From G020353115 sp964389685 (GTDB lineage Bacteria > Bacteroidota > Bacteroidia > Bacteroidales > VadinHA17): a stretch of 64,000 bases of DNA. Position 1 is the first letter of the stretch. Each line of letters starts with the position of its first letter. Made by a program: the position numbers and the translations under genes. The stretch lies in assembly GCA_964389685.1 (NCBI GenBank), contig CAYMFM010000004.1, positions 1-64,000 on the forward strand, read 5' to 3'. Under the pieces are notes generated by a model, which saw nothing but the letters and a program-made list of their open reading frames with translations, searched no databases and was not told the origin of the DNA. Below, piece after piece: positions 52,005 to 61,297 of the stretch.

Positions 52005-52802
52005 TCACTTTTTATCCTTTTTTGCTTTTCCTGTCATTGGAACGAACCGGACAGGGTACTGGGACTGCTTTTTCAGATTTCCATTTTCATCTTTTGCCAC
52101 CACGATCAGGTTCTGAACCCGGTCTTCTGCACCAAGCGGGATAACAATTTTGCCCCCGGGTTTTAACTGCCTGATCAGCGGGGGAGGTATTTCTTCCGGT
52201 GCACAGGTTACAATGATCCCATCGAACGGAGCATACTCTTCCCATCCTTCATAGCCATCACCGATCTTTACCCGGATGGTGTGATATCCAAGCTCTTTAA
52301 ATCGTTCAATCGCTTGTTCGCCCAACTTTTCAATGATCTCAATACTAAACACATACGGGGTTAGTTCTGACAGGACAGCTGCCTGATATCCGCTTCCGGT
52401 GCCAATTTCCAGGATCTTATCACCCGCTTCGATTTCAAGCAACTCTGTCATGTGAGCAACAATAATGGGTTGTGAGATCGTTTGCCCCATACCAATGGAT
52501 AGGGGATAATTCCCATAAGCACTGGATTGGTATTCCCGCGGAACAAACCGGTGTCTTGGAACAGCTTTCATCGCCTCCAGGACACGAACATCCTTTACCG
52601 GATTATAATAAGAATGTTGGATGTCCCGGACAACCATTTTTTCCCTCTCCGCTTTTCGTTCAGAAAATCTCGGCCGGTTCCATTTCAGGGTGTCGGCAAG
52701 GGAATCTGTGACGAATGTTCTCTCTTTCAGGGAGGTTTTTTCCCTGGAACTATGGCATGCACACGTTATCAACAAAGAGAGCATAAACAGGATCTTCAGC
52801 AT
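52005..52802 (-). CDS. pcm: Exported protein-L-isoaspartate O-methyltransferase (lipoprotein-like)
   Basis: A 265-residue PIMT, which methylates isoaspartyl residues of aged proteins using S-adenosylmethionine. Motifs: GMGQTISQPIIVAHMTELL, the SAM-binding LEIGTGSGYQAAVL, IVTCAPEEIPPPLIRQLKPGG and IVIPLGAEDRVQNL, all canonical. The N-terminus MLKILFMLSLLITCACHSS looks like a lipoprotein signal (Cys14 or Cys16), so the enzyme may be anchored outside the cytoplasm, where no SAM supply is known. Both Cys14 and Cys16 are imperfect lipobox fits. It lies 44 bp upstream of the membrane protein gene on the same strand. Confidence 0.88.
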   Translation of the reverse strand: MLKILFMLSLLITCACHSSREKTSLKERTFVTDSLADTLKWNRPRFSERKAEREKMVVRDIQHSYYNPVKDVRVLEAMKAVPRHRFVPREYQSSAYGNYPLSIGMGQTISQPIIVAHMTELLEIEAGDKILEIGTGSGYQAAVLSELTPYVFSIEIIEKLGEQAIERFKELGYHTIRVKIGDGYEGWEEYAPFDGIIVTCAPEEIPPPLIRQLKPGGKIVIPLGAEDRVQNLIVVAKDENGNLKKQSQYPVRFVPMTGKAKKDKK

Positions 52803-52926
52803 GGGTAAAGGTTTTAATGAAACGTTGGTGCTCAGTCAATTCTTCTGTCCGAGGAAGTTATAAAAAAGATAGCAATTTGTCAATTTTTTTCATCGTCAGA
52901 ATGATAGTGAGAATAGTCGGGTTTTT

Positions 52927-52958
52927 ATTGGTGGTTTATTCATTTCATCCTATTTTTA
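52927..52958 (+). promoter_or_regulatory. Candidate promoter for the xylulokinase operon
   Basis: ATTG (52927-52930) and TATTTTTA (52951-52958) are 20 bp apart. The -7 element differs from TAnnTTTG by its last base. It lies about 35 bp before the chosen start codon of the kinase gene. Confidence 0.35.
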
Positions 52959-52993
52959 CTGAATAGGAAACATTGATAGTAAGTTCCGGTTAT

Positions 52994-54478
52994 ATGCAGT
53001 TTCTTGGTTATGATATTGGCAGTTCATCGATAAAAGCTTCCCTGTTTGATCTGGAATCAGGTACCATCTCTTCAACTGTTTATGCTCCTGAAACCGAAAT
53101 GGAGATTATGGCAAAAAAGCCCGGATGGGCAGAACAGGATCCCGACCTCTGGTGGAATTATCTGGTTGAAGCAACCCGGAAACTGACATCAAACGGTAAT
53201 GTTAACACAGATCAGATCAAGGCAATAGGGATCTCCTATCAGATGCATGGTCTTGTTGCAGTTGACCGGGATCTCAATCTGATCCGGCCCTCCATTATTT
53301 GGTGTGACAGTCGGGCGGTAGGCATAGGAGACCGTGCTTTTCAGGAGATTGGTGCTGAGAATTGCCTCTCAACGTTATTGAATTCTCCCGGTAATTTCAC
53401 CGCATCGAAACTCAAATGGGTTCAGATGAATGAGCCCGATCATTACAAAAGAATATACAAAATCATGCTCCCGGGGGACTATATTGCCATGCGTCTCACC
53501 CGAGAGGTAAAGAGTACCGTTTCCGGTTTATCAGAAGGGATATTCTGGGATTTTCACCGGAACAGGCTTGCCGGAATGGTAATGGACCATTTTGGGTTTG
53601 ACGGTGAGATGATCCCGGAAATTGTACCCACCTTTTCATCACAGGGTGCATTGCTGCAGTCTGTTGCCCGTGAATTGGGTTTGCCGCCGGGAATTCCGGT
53701 TACTTACAGGGCAGGAGATCAGCCAAATAATGCATTTTCCCTGCATGTACTCAACCCGGGAGAAGTTGCTGCGACAGCCGGAACTTCGGGTGTTGTATAT
53801 GGTATAAGTGATGCGTTGAAGTATGATGAACAATCAAGAGTAAACAGTTTTGCCCATGTCAATCATTCTGAGAAGAACCGTCGCATTGGCGTACTGCTCT
53901 GTATCAATGGGGCAGGCATTCTCAATTCCTGGATGAAACGGCTGATTGGACCGGGAGAATTTTCGTATGATAGAATGAATCAACTGGCAGCAGAAATCCC
54001 GATTGGCTCAGGAGGAGTTACCATCCTGCCATTTGGAAACGGTGCCGAACGCATGCTTGGTAACCGGGAACCCGGAAGCATCATCAGTCACCTGAATTTC
54101 AATATCCACGATCGAAGGCACCTTCTGCGAGCGGTCCAGGAAGGAGTTGTCTTTTCTTTCCGCTATGGAATGGAAATAATGGAACGCGTGGGTATTCGGG
54201 TGAACGTGATCCGTGCCGGAATGGCAAACATGTTCCTAAGTCCGGTTTTCCAGGAAGCACTGGTAGCTACAATTAATTCAAAAATCGAACTGTTCAATAC
54301 AGATGGATCTGCCGGAGCTGCCAGAGGAGCCGCTGTGGGAGCCGGTTTGGCAACACTGGATGAGGCGTTTGCCGGTCTTGAGAAAATCCGTGAGGTGTCT
54401 GTTGATAAAACGAAAAAACAGCAATATGAAGAGTCTTATCATTGTTGGAGAAACGATCTGCTCATGCATTTAAAATAA
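52994..54478 (+). CDS. xylB: Xylulokinase (FGGY family)
   Basis: Phosphorylates D-xylulose to xylulose 5-phosphate, feeding the pentose phosphate pathway. The 494-residue product has the FGGY fold: GYDIGSSSIKASLFD near the N-terminus, QDPDLWWNYLVEA, SYQMHGLVAVD, the CTD-side TAGTSGVVYG phosphate loop, and GSGGVTILPFGNGAER; AGMANMFLSP near 410 is the FGGY signature region. ATG 52994 (MQFLGYDIG) is chosen; seven extra upstream codons exist but no homologue begins there. Start is 6 bp upstream-linked to xylA, which follows directly, so the two form a xylose operon. Confidence 0.93.
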   Translation: MQFLGYDIGSSSIKASLFDLESGTISSTVYAPETEMEIMAKKPGWAEQDPDLWWNYLVEATRKLTSNGNVNTDQIKAIGISYQMHGLVAVDRDLNLIRPSIIWCDSRAVGIGDRAFQEIGAENCLSTLLNSPGNFTASKLKWVQMNEPDHYKRIYKIMLPGDYIAMRLTREVKSTVSGLSEGIFWDFHRNRLAGMVMDHFGFDGEMIPEIVPTFSSQGALLQSVARELGLPPGIPVTYRAGDQPNNAFSLHVLNPGEVAATAGTSGVVYGISDALKYDEQSRVNSFAHVNHSEKNRRIGVLLCINGAGILNSWMKRLIGPGEFSYDRMNQLAAEIPIGSGGVTILPFGNGAERMLGNREPGSIISHLNFNIHDRRHLLRAVQEGVVFSFRYGMEIMERVGIRVNVIRAGMANMFLSPVFQEALVATINSKIELFNTDGSAGAARGAAVGAGLATLDEAFAGLEKIREVSVDKTKKQQYEESYHCWRNDLLMHLK

Positions 54479-54484
54479 ATAATC

Positions 54485-55816
54485 ATGAAGAACTACCTAA
54501 TTGGAAACCGGGAATTTTTCCCGGAAATAGGAAAAATTGAATTTGAAGGAAAGGAATCGAAAAATCCCCTTGCCTTCAAATGGTACAACGAGAGCCAGGT
54601 GGTAAATGGAAAATCGATGAAGGACCATCTGCGATTTGCCGTTGCCTACTGGCATTCGTTCTGTGGAACAGGCAATGACCCCTTCGGACCGGGAACAAAG
54701 AATTATCCATGGGATGAAGGAAACGATCCGCTGGTAAAAGCAGAACAGAAGATGGATGCCGCTTTTGAACTGATAACGAAACTTGGTGTTCCCTACTATT
54801 GTTTCCACGATTTTGACCTGGTGGAGGAGGGAGATTCCATCCAGGAGTCAGAAAAAAGACTTGAAAAAATGGTGGCTTATGCGAAAGAGAAACAGGATGC
54901 TTCCGGTGTGAAGCTGTTGTGGGGAACAGCCAATGTTTTTTCTCATCCGAGATACATGAACGGGGCTTCCACCAATCCCGATTTTAACGTTGTTGCCTGG
55001 GCAGGAACACAGGTGAAGAATGCCCTGGATGCAACCATTGCACTGGGGGGAGAAAACTATGTCTTCTGGGGAGGCCGGGAAGGGTATATGTCATTGCTGA
55101 ACACCAATACCAAACGGGAAAAGGAACACATGGCAATGTTCCTGCATATGGCAAGGGATTATGCACGAATGCAGGGATTTAAAGGAACCTTCCTGATTGA
55201 ACCCAAACCGATGGAACCGACGAAACACCAGTACGATTACGATGCAGAAACGGTCATTGGATTTCTGAGGTATTTCGGGCTGGATCAGGATTTTAAGCTG
55301 AATATTGAGGTAAACCATGCTACGCTTGCAGGCCATACCTTTCAACATGACCTCCAGATGGCTGCAGATGCCGGATTGCTCGGAAGTATCGATGCAAACC
55401 GGGGTGATTACCAGAATGGTTGGGATACCGATCAGTTTCCTTTGAACCTTTATGAAATCGTTGAAGCGATGCTGGTTATCCTCGAATACGGAGGGTTCTC
55501 TTCCGGCGGGATAAATTTCGATGCCAAAACACGGCGTAATTCAACCGATCTGGAAGATCTGTTTATTGCCCACATTTCCGCCATGGATGTTTTTGCCAGA
55601 TCACTGCTTATAGCCGATACAATGCTTCAGGATTCCCCGTATAAGGAGTGGAGAAAAAGAAGGTATGCCTCCTTCGATTCGGGAACGGGAGCTGCTTTTG
55701 AGATAGGAGACCTTTCGCTGGAAAAACTGAGACAACATGCCCTGGAGACCGGAAAACCCGAACAAATCAGCGGTAAACAAGAGTTATACGAACAGTTGAT
55801 AAACCTCTACCTGTAA
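54485..55816 (+). CDS. xylA: Xylose isomerase
   Basis: Isomerises D-xylose to D-xylulose. The 443-residue protein is the long class II type. Catalytic/metal residues are visible: CFHDFDLVEEG (His101-equivalent and Asp), LLWGTANVFSHPRYMNGAST, FLIEPKPMEPTKHQYDYD (Glu and Lys), EVNHATLAGHTFQHDL and GSIDANRGDYQNGWDTDQFP (Asp ligands). It begins 6 bp after xylB, an unusual but known B-A order, and is followed 38 bp later by the DUF1080 gene. It implies xylose or xylan-derived sugar is used. Confidence 0.97.
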   Translation: MKNYLIGNREFFPEIGKIEFEGKESKNPLAFKWYNESQVVNGKSMKDHLRFAVAYWHSFCGTGNDPFGPGTKNYPWDEGNDPLVKAEQKMDAAFELITKLGVPYYCFHDFDLVEEGDSIQESEKRLEKMVAYAKEKQDASGVKLLWGTANVFSHPRYMNGASTNPDFNVVAWAGTQVKNALDATIALGGENYVFWGGREGYMSLLNTNTKREKEHMAMFLHMARDYARMQGFKGTFLIEPKPMEPTKHQYDYDAETVIGFLRYFGLDQDFKLNIEVNHATLAGHTFQHDLQMAADAGLLGSIDANRGDYQNGWDTDQFPLNLYEIVEAMLVILEYGGFSSGGINFDAKTRRNSTDLEDLFIAHISAMDVFARSLLIADTMLQDSPYKEWRKRRYASFDSGTGAAFEIGDLSLEKLRQHALETGKPEQISGKQELYEQLINLYL

Positions 55817-55854
55817 GGATAAATTGCAAGATACAGGTAACAATCCAACATTAT

Positions 55855-57222
55855 ATGAAAAGATCAACGATTACCATTCTTATTGTCTTTTTTACCATGC
55901 CAATCCTGCTTCATGCACAGAATGGATGGAGGGACCTGTTTAATGGAAAAGACCTTCAGGGATGGGAACAGCTGAATGGTACAGCCAGGTATTTTGTTGA
56001 GAACGGGGATCTTGTCGGTGAAACCGTTCTCGGGTCTCCGAACAGTTTTTTGTGTACGATGGATCATTATGGAGATTTTATCCTGGAATTCGAGGTGAAG
56101 CTTGAAGCACCGATTAACTCCGGTGTGCAGATCAGGAGTCAAGACATTTCATCCTTCATGAATTTTGGTGGCAAAGTGCATGGATGCCAGGTCGAGATTG
56201 ATCCTTTAGAGAGAGCATGGTCGGGAGGGATCTATGATGAATCACGCAGGGGATGGCTCTATAATCTGGAGAGGAATCCAGAGGGACGGGAAGCTTTTAA
56301 GATGGGGGAGTGGAACCACTTCCGCGTGGAAGCCATCGGAAATTCCATACGAACCTGGGTGAACGGAGTGCAATGTGCAGACCTGGTCGATGACATGACT
56401 CCTTCCGGTTTGATCGGACTGCAGGTCCACAGTATCGGCAAAAAAGAGGAAGAGGGGATGAAAATACGGTGGCGAAATATCCGGATCATGACTGAAGATC
56501 TTGAGTTACACCGTTCAGAAACCAACCCGGAGGTGCCGGAGATCAGTTACCTGAATAATCGTTTGACTAAACGGGAGGTTGAGGAGGGCTGGAAACTGCT
56601 ATGGGATGGGAAAACCATGAACGGATGGAAGAATGCTTTGTCGGATCAGCCACCGGAAGAGGACTGGACAATCAGCGATGGCATATTAACGGTACATCCC
56701 GCTGGGGAGGCAGATATCGTGACCGAAGATTCATTCCGTAATTTTGTCCTTGAGCTTGATTTCAGCATTACCCGGGGCGCAAACAGCGGTATAAAATATT
56801 TTATCAATCCCGGATTTTATGGTGGTAATGGACACACCATCGGGTGTGAATTTCAAATACTGGATGACAAAAACCACCCTGATGCCTCTCAGGGAATAGG
56901 GGGAAACCGTACACTTGGCGCCCTGTATGATCTGATCCCGGCTGTACCCGAAAAACGAATAGCCAATACTAAACGGTTTAATGGAATTGGCAGTTGGAAC
57001 AGGGCAAGGATTGTAGTAAAAGAGTGTCATGTTGAACACTGGCTGAATAACGAAAAAGTGGTTGAGTATGACCGCTGTACGGATGAATGGCGGGCACTCG
57101 TGGCAAAAAGTAAATTTAGACCCTGGCAGGGATTCGGAGAGGTTAAGGAAGGCAGGATACTGCTTCAGGAACACGATAGCACCGTATCATTCAGAAACAT
57201 AAAAATCCTTGAACTTGATTAA
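55855..57222 (+). CDS. Exported two-domain DUF1080 protein (3-keto-disaccharide hydrolase family)
   Basis: A 455-residue secreted protein with signal peptide (about 1-20, ending LHAQ) and two concanavalin-like DUF1080 domains: the first (about 22-215) with GWRDLFNGKDLQGWEQLNG, the second (about 245-455) with GWKLLWDGKTMNGWKNAL. The INSGVQIRSQD and ANSGIKYFINPG segments are typical. DUF1080 (3-keto-disaccharide hydrolase) proteins are known to cleave 3-keto-glycosides generated by oxidoreductases. It sits 20 bp upstream of a Tat-exported Gfo/Idh/MocA oxidoreductase, which would supply such substrates. Confidence 0.9.
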   Translation: MKRSTITILIVFFTMPILLHAQNGWRDLFNGKDLQGWEQLNGTARYFVENGDLVGETVLGSPNSFLCTMDHYGDFILEFEVKLEAPINSGVQIRSQDISSFMNFGGKVHGCQVEIDPLERAWSGGIYDESRRGWLYNLERNPEGREAFKMGEWNHFRVEAIGNSIRTWVNGVQCADLVDDMTPSGLIGLQVHSIGKKEEEGMKIRWRNIRIMTEDLELHRSETNPEVPEISYLNNRLTKREVEEGWKLLWDGKTMNGWKNALSDQPPEEDWTISDGILTVHPAGEADIVTEDSFRNFVLELDFSITRGANSGIKYFINPGFYGGNGHTIGCEFQILDDKNHPDASQGIGGNRTLGALYDLIPAVPEKRIANTKRFNGIGSWNRARIVVKECHVEHWLNNEKVVEYDRCTDEWRALVAKSKFRPWQGFGEVKEGRILLQEHDSTVSFRNIKILELD

Positions 57223-57242
57223 TAAACTAACACCCTGTAAAA

Positions 57243-58580
57243 ATGGATAAAACAAGCAGAAGAGATTTTGTTAAGAAAAGTGCGCTCGGGGCAGCGGCAC
57301 TAACCGTTGGTGGAGTCGGTTTTTCTGCACAGAGCTACAAGCGGATCATCGGATCCAACGACCGGCTGACCGTTGCACTGGTGGGATGCGGAAGAAGGGT
57401 TCGTGCTTACTTTGACCCCCTTGTGAAAAATAAGGAGAATATAACGGTTGCTTATGTATGCGATGTAATGAAGGATCGGCGGGATACCGTTACCGAAGAG
57501 ATTTCTGAAAAACTGGGGTATTCACCTGTCAGTGAAAATGATTTTCGCAGAGCCCTCGCGGATAAACGGGTGGATGCTATATTCAATGCCACACCCGATC
57601 ACTGGCATGCACCGGGAACCTGGATGTCCCTTGAAGCAGGGAAACACGTTTACCTGGAAAAACCGCTGACCCATAATCCCGAAGAAGCTGAATTGCTTAT
57701 TCGCTATCAGAAAAAATTCGGCGGCATTATTCAAATGGGGACCCAGCAGCGGTCGGCTCCGGACTCCATACAGATCATCGAGGAGATCCATAACGGGGTG
57801 ATCGGTGATCCCTATCTTGCCGTGGCTTTTTATACAAACCAGAGAGGACGGGTTAAAAATCCAACACCCGCTGCCGTACCGGAAGGTTTGGATTGGGACC
57901 TCTTCCAGGGTCCGGCTCCAAGAGTCCCCTACCATGATAACTACTTTGACTACGACTGGCACTGGTTCTGGAATTGGGGAACCGGTGAAACAGGGAACAA
58001 TGCAACCCATGAAGTGGATGTCGGCCGATGGGCACTACAGGTTGATTTTCCGGAAAAGGTCATCGTGAATGCAGGTAAATACCATTTTGCAGACGATGGG
58101 TGGACCATGTATGATACAATGGACGCAAGTTTCGTTTTTCCCGGTGGAAAAACCATCCGGTGGGATGGGAAAAGCCGGAATAACTATAAAACATATGGAG
58201 CAGACCGTGGAACCATTATTTACGGATCGGAAGGATCAGTATATGTCGACCGGGGTGTCTATAAATTGTATGACCTTTCAGGGAAACTGGTAAAAGACAG
58301 CCAGTCAGAACTGGCTGAAGCAGGCACTGCTCTCGGTGGTGGCGGCGATATGACTACCCTGCATGTGGAAAACTTCTTTGATGCAATACGGGGTAAAGCC
58401 AAACCAAAATCACCGGTTGAGGAAGGAGCCATAAGCACCCACATGTGCCACCTGGCTAATATTGCCTACCGAACAGGCAAAGAGCTTATTTGCAATCCGG
58501 AAAATGGCCATATACTGGATGAAGATGCGATGAAGTTGTGGGGAAGGACCTATGAACCGGGTTGGGAACCAAAGATGTAA
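57243..58580 (+). CDS. Tat-exported Gfo/Idh/MocA-family oxidoreductase
   Basis: A 445-residue NAD(P)-dependent dehydrogenase. It starts with a twin-arginine signal, TSRRDFVKKSALGAAALTVG, so it is exported folded, probably with bound cofactor. The Rossmann part has VALVGCGRRVRAYFDPL, then CDVMKDRRDTV and DHWHAPGTWMSLEAGKHVYLE with the family EKP motif, and catalytic-region GNNATHEVDVGRWALQV. Such exported enzymes oxidise sugar C3 hydroxyls in keto-sugar pathways. The DUF1080 partner is 20 bp upstream and an aminopeptidase gene 78 bp downstream. Confidence 0.93.
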   Translation: MDKTSRRDFVKKSALGAAALTVGGVGFSAQSYKRIIGSNDRLTVALVGCGRRVRAYFDPLVKNKENITVAYVCDVMKDRRDTVTEEISEKLGYSPVSENDFRRALADKRVDAIFNATPDHWHAPGTWMSLEAGKHVYLEKPLTHNPEEAELLIRYQKKFGGIIQMGTQQRSAPDSIQIIEEIHNGVIGDPYLAVAFYTNQRGRVKNPTPAAVPEGLDWDLFQGPAPRVPYHDNYFDYDWHWFWNWGTGETGNNATHEVDVGRWALQVDFPEKVIVNAGKYHFADDGWTMYDTMDASFVFPGGKTIRWDGKSRNNYKTYGADRGTIIYGSEGSVYVDRGVYKLYDLSGKLVKDSQSELAEAGTALGGGGDMTTLHVENFFDAIRGKAKPKSPVEEGAISTHMCHLANIAYRTGKELICNPENGHILDEDAMKLWGRTYEPGWEPKM

Positions 58581-58658
58581 TACGCAGCAAATCATTCAAG
58601 TATATTAAGTGTAATGCAATAACCTGATTTGAGATTGATCATCAAAACCGAAGATTTT

Positions 58659-60041
58659 ATGTTTAAAACTGAAACTTACAAAAACAGAAGAGCACGGCTG
58701 AAGCAGGATATGCAGGATGGAATTATTCTGCTTCCCGGAAATGAAGAAAGTCCGATGAACTACACGGATAATCCTTACCGTTTCAGACAGGATAGTTCAT
58801 TTCTCTATTTTTTTGGCCTCGATTATCCAGGACTGGTCGGTTATATAAATATTGACAGCGGGAAAGAGATCATTTTTGGAGATGACCTGACCATCGATGA
58901 CGTTATCTGGATGGGAATGAAACCCTCGCTGCTGGAAAGAAGCAAACCGATTGGGATTAATACGGTGTTGCCCTTCTGCTGTCTTCAGGATTATGTAGAT
59001 GAAGCCATTAAAAAAGACCGTAAAATTCATTTTCTGCCACCCTATAGAGCGGAGAATAAGATCACGCTCTGGAATCTGACCGGGATCCCACCCGGTAAGA
59101 TCAATGAAGCGGCATCTGTTGACCTGATAAAAGCTGTTGTAAACCAGCGTAATTATAAGACTCCGGAAGAGATCGATGAGATTGAAAAAGCGGTTAACAT
59201 TACCGTGGATATGCACCTTGCAGCCATGAAAATGGCTCAACCCGGAATGACCGAAGCCCAAATTGCCGCCAGGGTTCACGAAATCGCACTGGCTGGCGGA
59301 GGAGATATCTCCTTCCCGATAATCGCTACGATACATGGGGAAACATTGCACAATCATTATCATGGAAACCGGTTGGAGAGCGGACAACTATTCCTTCTTG
59401 ATGCAGGAGCCGAAACAGCCATGCATTATGCCGGGGATATGTCAAGCACATTTCCGGTTGATAAAACGTTTACCGGTAGACAAAAAGAAATCTACCAGAT
59501 TACACTGGATGCCCACCTGGCTGCTGTAAACATGTTGAAACCAGGAGTGAACTTTAAAGATGTTCATCTTTCAGCTTGCCGCACAATTGCCGCCGGAATG
59601 AAAGATATGGGTTTTATGAAGGGTGATGTTGATGAAGCCGTGGAAAAGGGAGCTCATGCACTGTTCTTCCCTTGTGGTACAGGTCATATGATGGGACTGG
59701 ATGTTCACGACATGGAAGACCTTGGAGAGATTTATGTTGGGTACGACGGACAACCCAAAAGCTCACAGTTCGGATTGAAATCATTGCGGTTGGGACGCCC
59801 CCTGGAACCCGGGTTTGTATTGACCATTGAACCGGGAATCTACTTCATCCCCGAATTGATCGGACAATGGAAAGCGGAGGGCAAATTCAAAGAGTTCATA
59901 AACTATGACAAGGTGGAGCAGTACAAAGATTTCAGCGGTTGCCGGAATGAAGAGGATTTTGTCATTACAGAAACGGGCGCCAGGTGCCTGGGGAAACTGC
60001 TTCCAAAAACAATCGATGAAGTGGAAAAAGCAAGAGGATAG
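58659..60041 (+). CDS. pepP: Xaa-Pro aminopeptidase (aminopeptidase P, M24B)
   Basis: Removes the N-terminal residue from peptides with proline (or hydroxyproline) in position two. The 460-residue protein has an N-terminal creatinase-like domain and a pita-bread metal-peptidase domain. The dinuclear-metal ligands are intact: LLDAGAET and AGDMSSTFPV (two Asp), GTGHMMGLDVHDM (His), LTIEPGIYF (Glu) and DFVITETGAR (Glu). ATG 58659 is chosen over TTG 58629 since homologues start at MF(K)xxxYxxRR. It is 78 bp after the oxidoreductase gene and 256 bp before the hydroxyproline genes. Confidence 0.94.
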   Translation: MFKTETYKNRRARLKQDMQDGIILLPGNEESPMNYTDNPYRFRQDSSFLYFFGLDYPGLVGYINIDSGKEIIFGDDLTIDDVIWMGMKPSLLERSKPIGINTVLPFCCLQDYVDEAIKKDRKIHFLPPYRAENKITLWNLTGIPPGKINEAASVDLIKAVVNQRNYKTPEEIDEIEKAVNITVDMHLAAMKMAQPGMTEAQIAARVHEIALAGGGDISFPIIATIHGETLHNHYHGNRLESGQLFLLDAGAETAMHYAGDMSSTFPVDKTFTGRQKEIYQITLDAHLAAVNMLKPGVNFKDVHLSACRTIAAGMKDMGFMKGDVDEAVEKGAHALFFPCGTGHMMGLDVHDMEDLGEIYVGYDGQPKSSQFGLKSLRLGRPLEPGFVLTIEPGIYFIPELIGQWKAEGKFKEFINYDKVEQYKDFSGCRNEEDFVITETGARCLGKLLPKTIDEVEKARG

Positions 60042-60297
60042 GGAGGAATGTAAATAATGAATAATGAATATTGAATACTGAATTTTGAAACAGGACGTAA
60101 GGAAGAATGGAGGAGTTCAAGGTTCAGAGTACAGAGTTGGAGAGGTGAGTTATGAGTTATGAGTGAAAAGAAATTGAATTATTACATAATGATGCCTGCC
60201 CGACGGTTTACCAGCCTGTGGCTGGCAGGCGGGTCTCTGGCATAACTTATAACGTATCAACTTATAATGTATTAACTTATCAACTTATACCCGTCCC
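60042..60297. repeat. Intergenic tract with palindromes and short repeats
   Basis: No gene. It holds AATAATGAATAATGAATATTGAATACTGAAT-type 9-bp repetition (about 60055-60085), the nested palindrome GCCTGCC...CCAGCCTGTGGCTGG...GGCAGGC (60194-60230) and repeats of AACTTATAA/CAACTTATA (about 60243-60290). It divides the aminopeptidase gene from the hydroxyproline gene pair, so the pair may have its own promoter, which I cannot locate. Confidence 0.6.
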
Positions 60298-61260
60298 ATG
60301 CTATGCCTAAGTGCAGATGATATCCTGAAAGCCGCCTCCTGCCAGGAAGTTGTTATGGCAGTTGAGAAGGCGTTGATCATGTATGAAAAAAAGGAATTTT
60401 ACATGCCTCAAAGAGTGCACCTTGACTATCAAGGCAATACGCTCCTGTTGATGCCCTGTTTTACCCGGGAAAGCATGGCTACGAAGCTGCTTTCGGTTTT
60501 CCCGGGTAACCGGGAAAAGAAGAAAATGGTTATGAATGGTATTGTTGTCCTGAATGATGCTGAAACGGGTGAACCCATTGCAATGTTAAATGGAGCAAAA
60601 CTAACAGCTGTTCGCACCGGAGCTGTCGGGAGTGTGGGGGTCCGGTATATTACAGATCCGGGAATAACCACAGCAGGTATTGTCGGTCTTGGAGTCCAGG
60701 GCTTTCACCAGGCAATCTTCGCCTGCGCTGTCAGAAAAATCCAGAAGATCATACTCTATGATATTAATCCGGAAAGCAAGGATGAATTTATTGAACAATT
60801 TCATTTTTATTACCCTCGGGTTGAAGTTTGCATGGCAGAACGGATTGAGGACATGCTGAGCCAGACCGATCTGATCATAAGCGCTACTCCATCAAAAGTC
60901 CCGGTAATACCGGACGATGAGAAAATGATTTTGGGTAAAAAGTTTATTGGCATCGGATCGTTTAAACCCGATATGCGTGAGTTTCCCGAAGCACTATTCC
61001 GGAAGTTGGAATACTTATTTGTTGATACCGATCATGCATTGACCGAAACGGGTGATTTGATCGATCCTTTGAACCACCGTTGGATAGCTGAAGATCAGAT
61101 CATCTCTGCCGGGAAACTTGTCCTGGGGGAGGTAAAGGTAGATCAGGATCAAACCTGCCTTTTTAAGTCCGTTGGAATGGCACTGTTTGACCTGGTGGTT
61201 TCTGATTATATTTTCCAGAAAGCCAGGGAAGAGGGAATTGGCAAAGAGGTGGACGTATAG
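60298..61260 (+). CDS. Ornithine cyclodeaminase-family reductase (probable 1-pyrroline-2-carboxylate reductase)
   Basis: A 320-residue mu-crystallin/ornithine cyclodeaminase-fold enzyme. Motifs: ATKLLSVFPGNREKK (catalytic Lys63), NGAKLTAVRTGAVGSVGV, the NAD(P) loop GIVGLGVQGFHQ (127-138), LIISATPSKVPVIPD, GIGSFKPDMREFPEA. Family members include ornithine cyclodeaminase, ketimine reductase and NAD(P)H-dependent delta1-pyrroline-2-carboxylate reductase. The next gene encodes a Cys/Thr-type trans-3-hydroxyproline dehydratase whose product is delta1-pyrroline-2-carboxylate, so reduction to L-proline is the best-supported role. The two are 37 bp apart. Confidence 0.88.
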   Translation: MLCLSADDILKAASCQEVVMAVEKALIMYEKKEFYMPQRVHLDYQGNTLLLMPCFTRESMATKLLSVFPGNREKKKMVMNGIVVLNDAETGEPIAMLNGAKLTAVRTGAVGSVGVRYITDPGITTAGIVGLGVQGFHQAIFACAVRKIQKIILYDINPESKDEFIEQFHFYYPRVEVCMAERIEDMLSQTDLIISATPSKVPVIPDDEKMILGKKFIGIGSFKPDMREFPEALFRKLEYLFVDTDHALTETGDLIDPLNHRWIAEDQIISAGKLVLGEVKVDQDQTCLFKSVGMALFDLVVSDYIFQKAREEGIGKEVDV

Positions 61261-61297
61261 TAGTACAATTTTCATTCAAATTAAACATGCGGATCAA

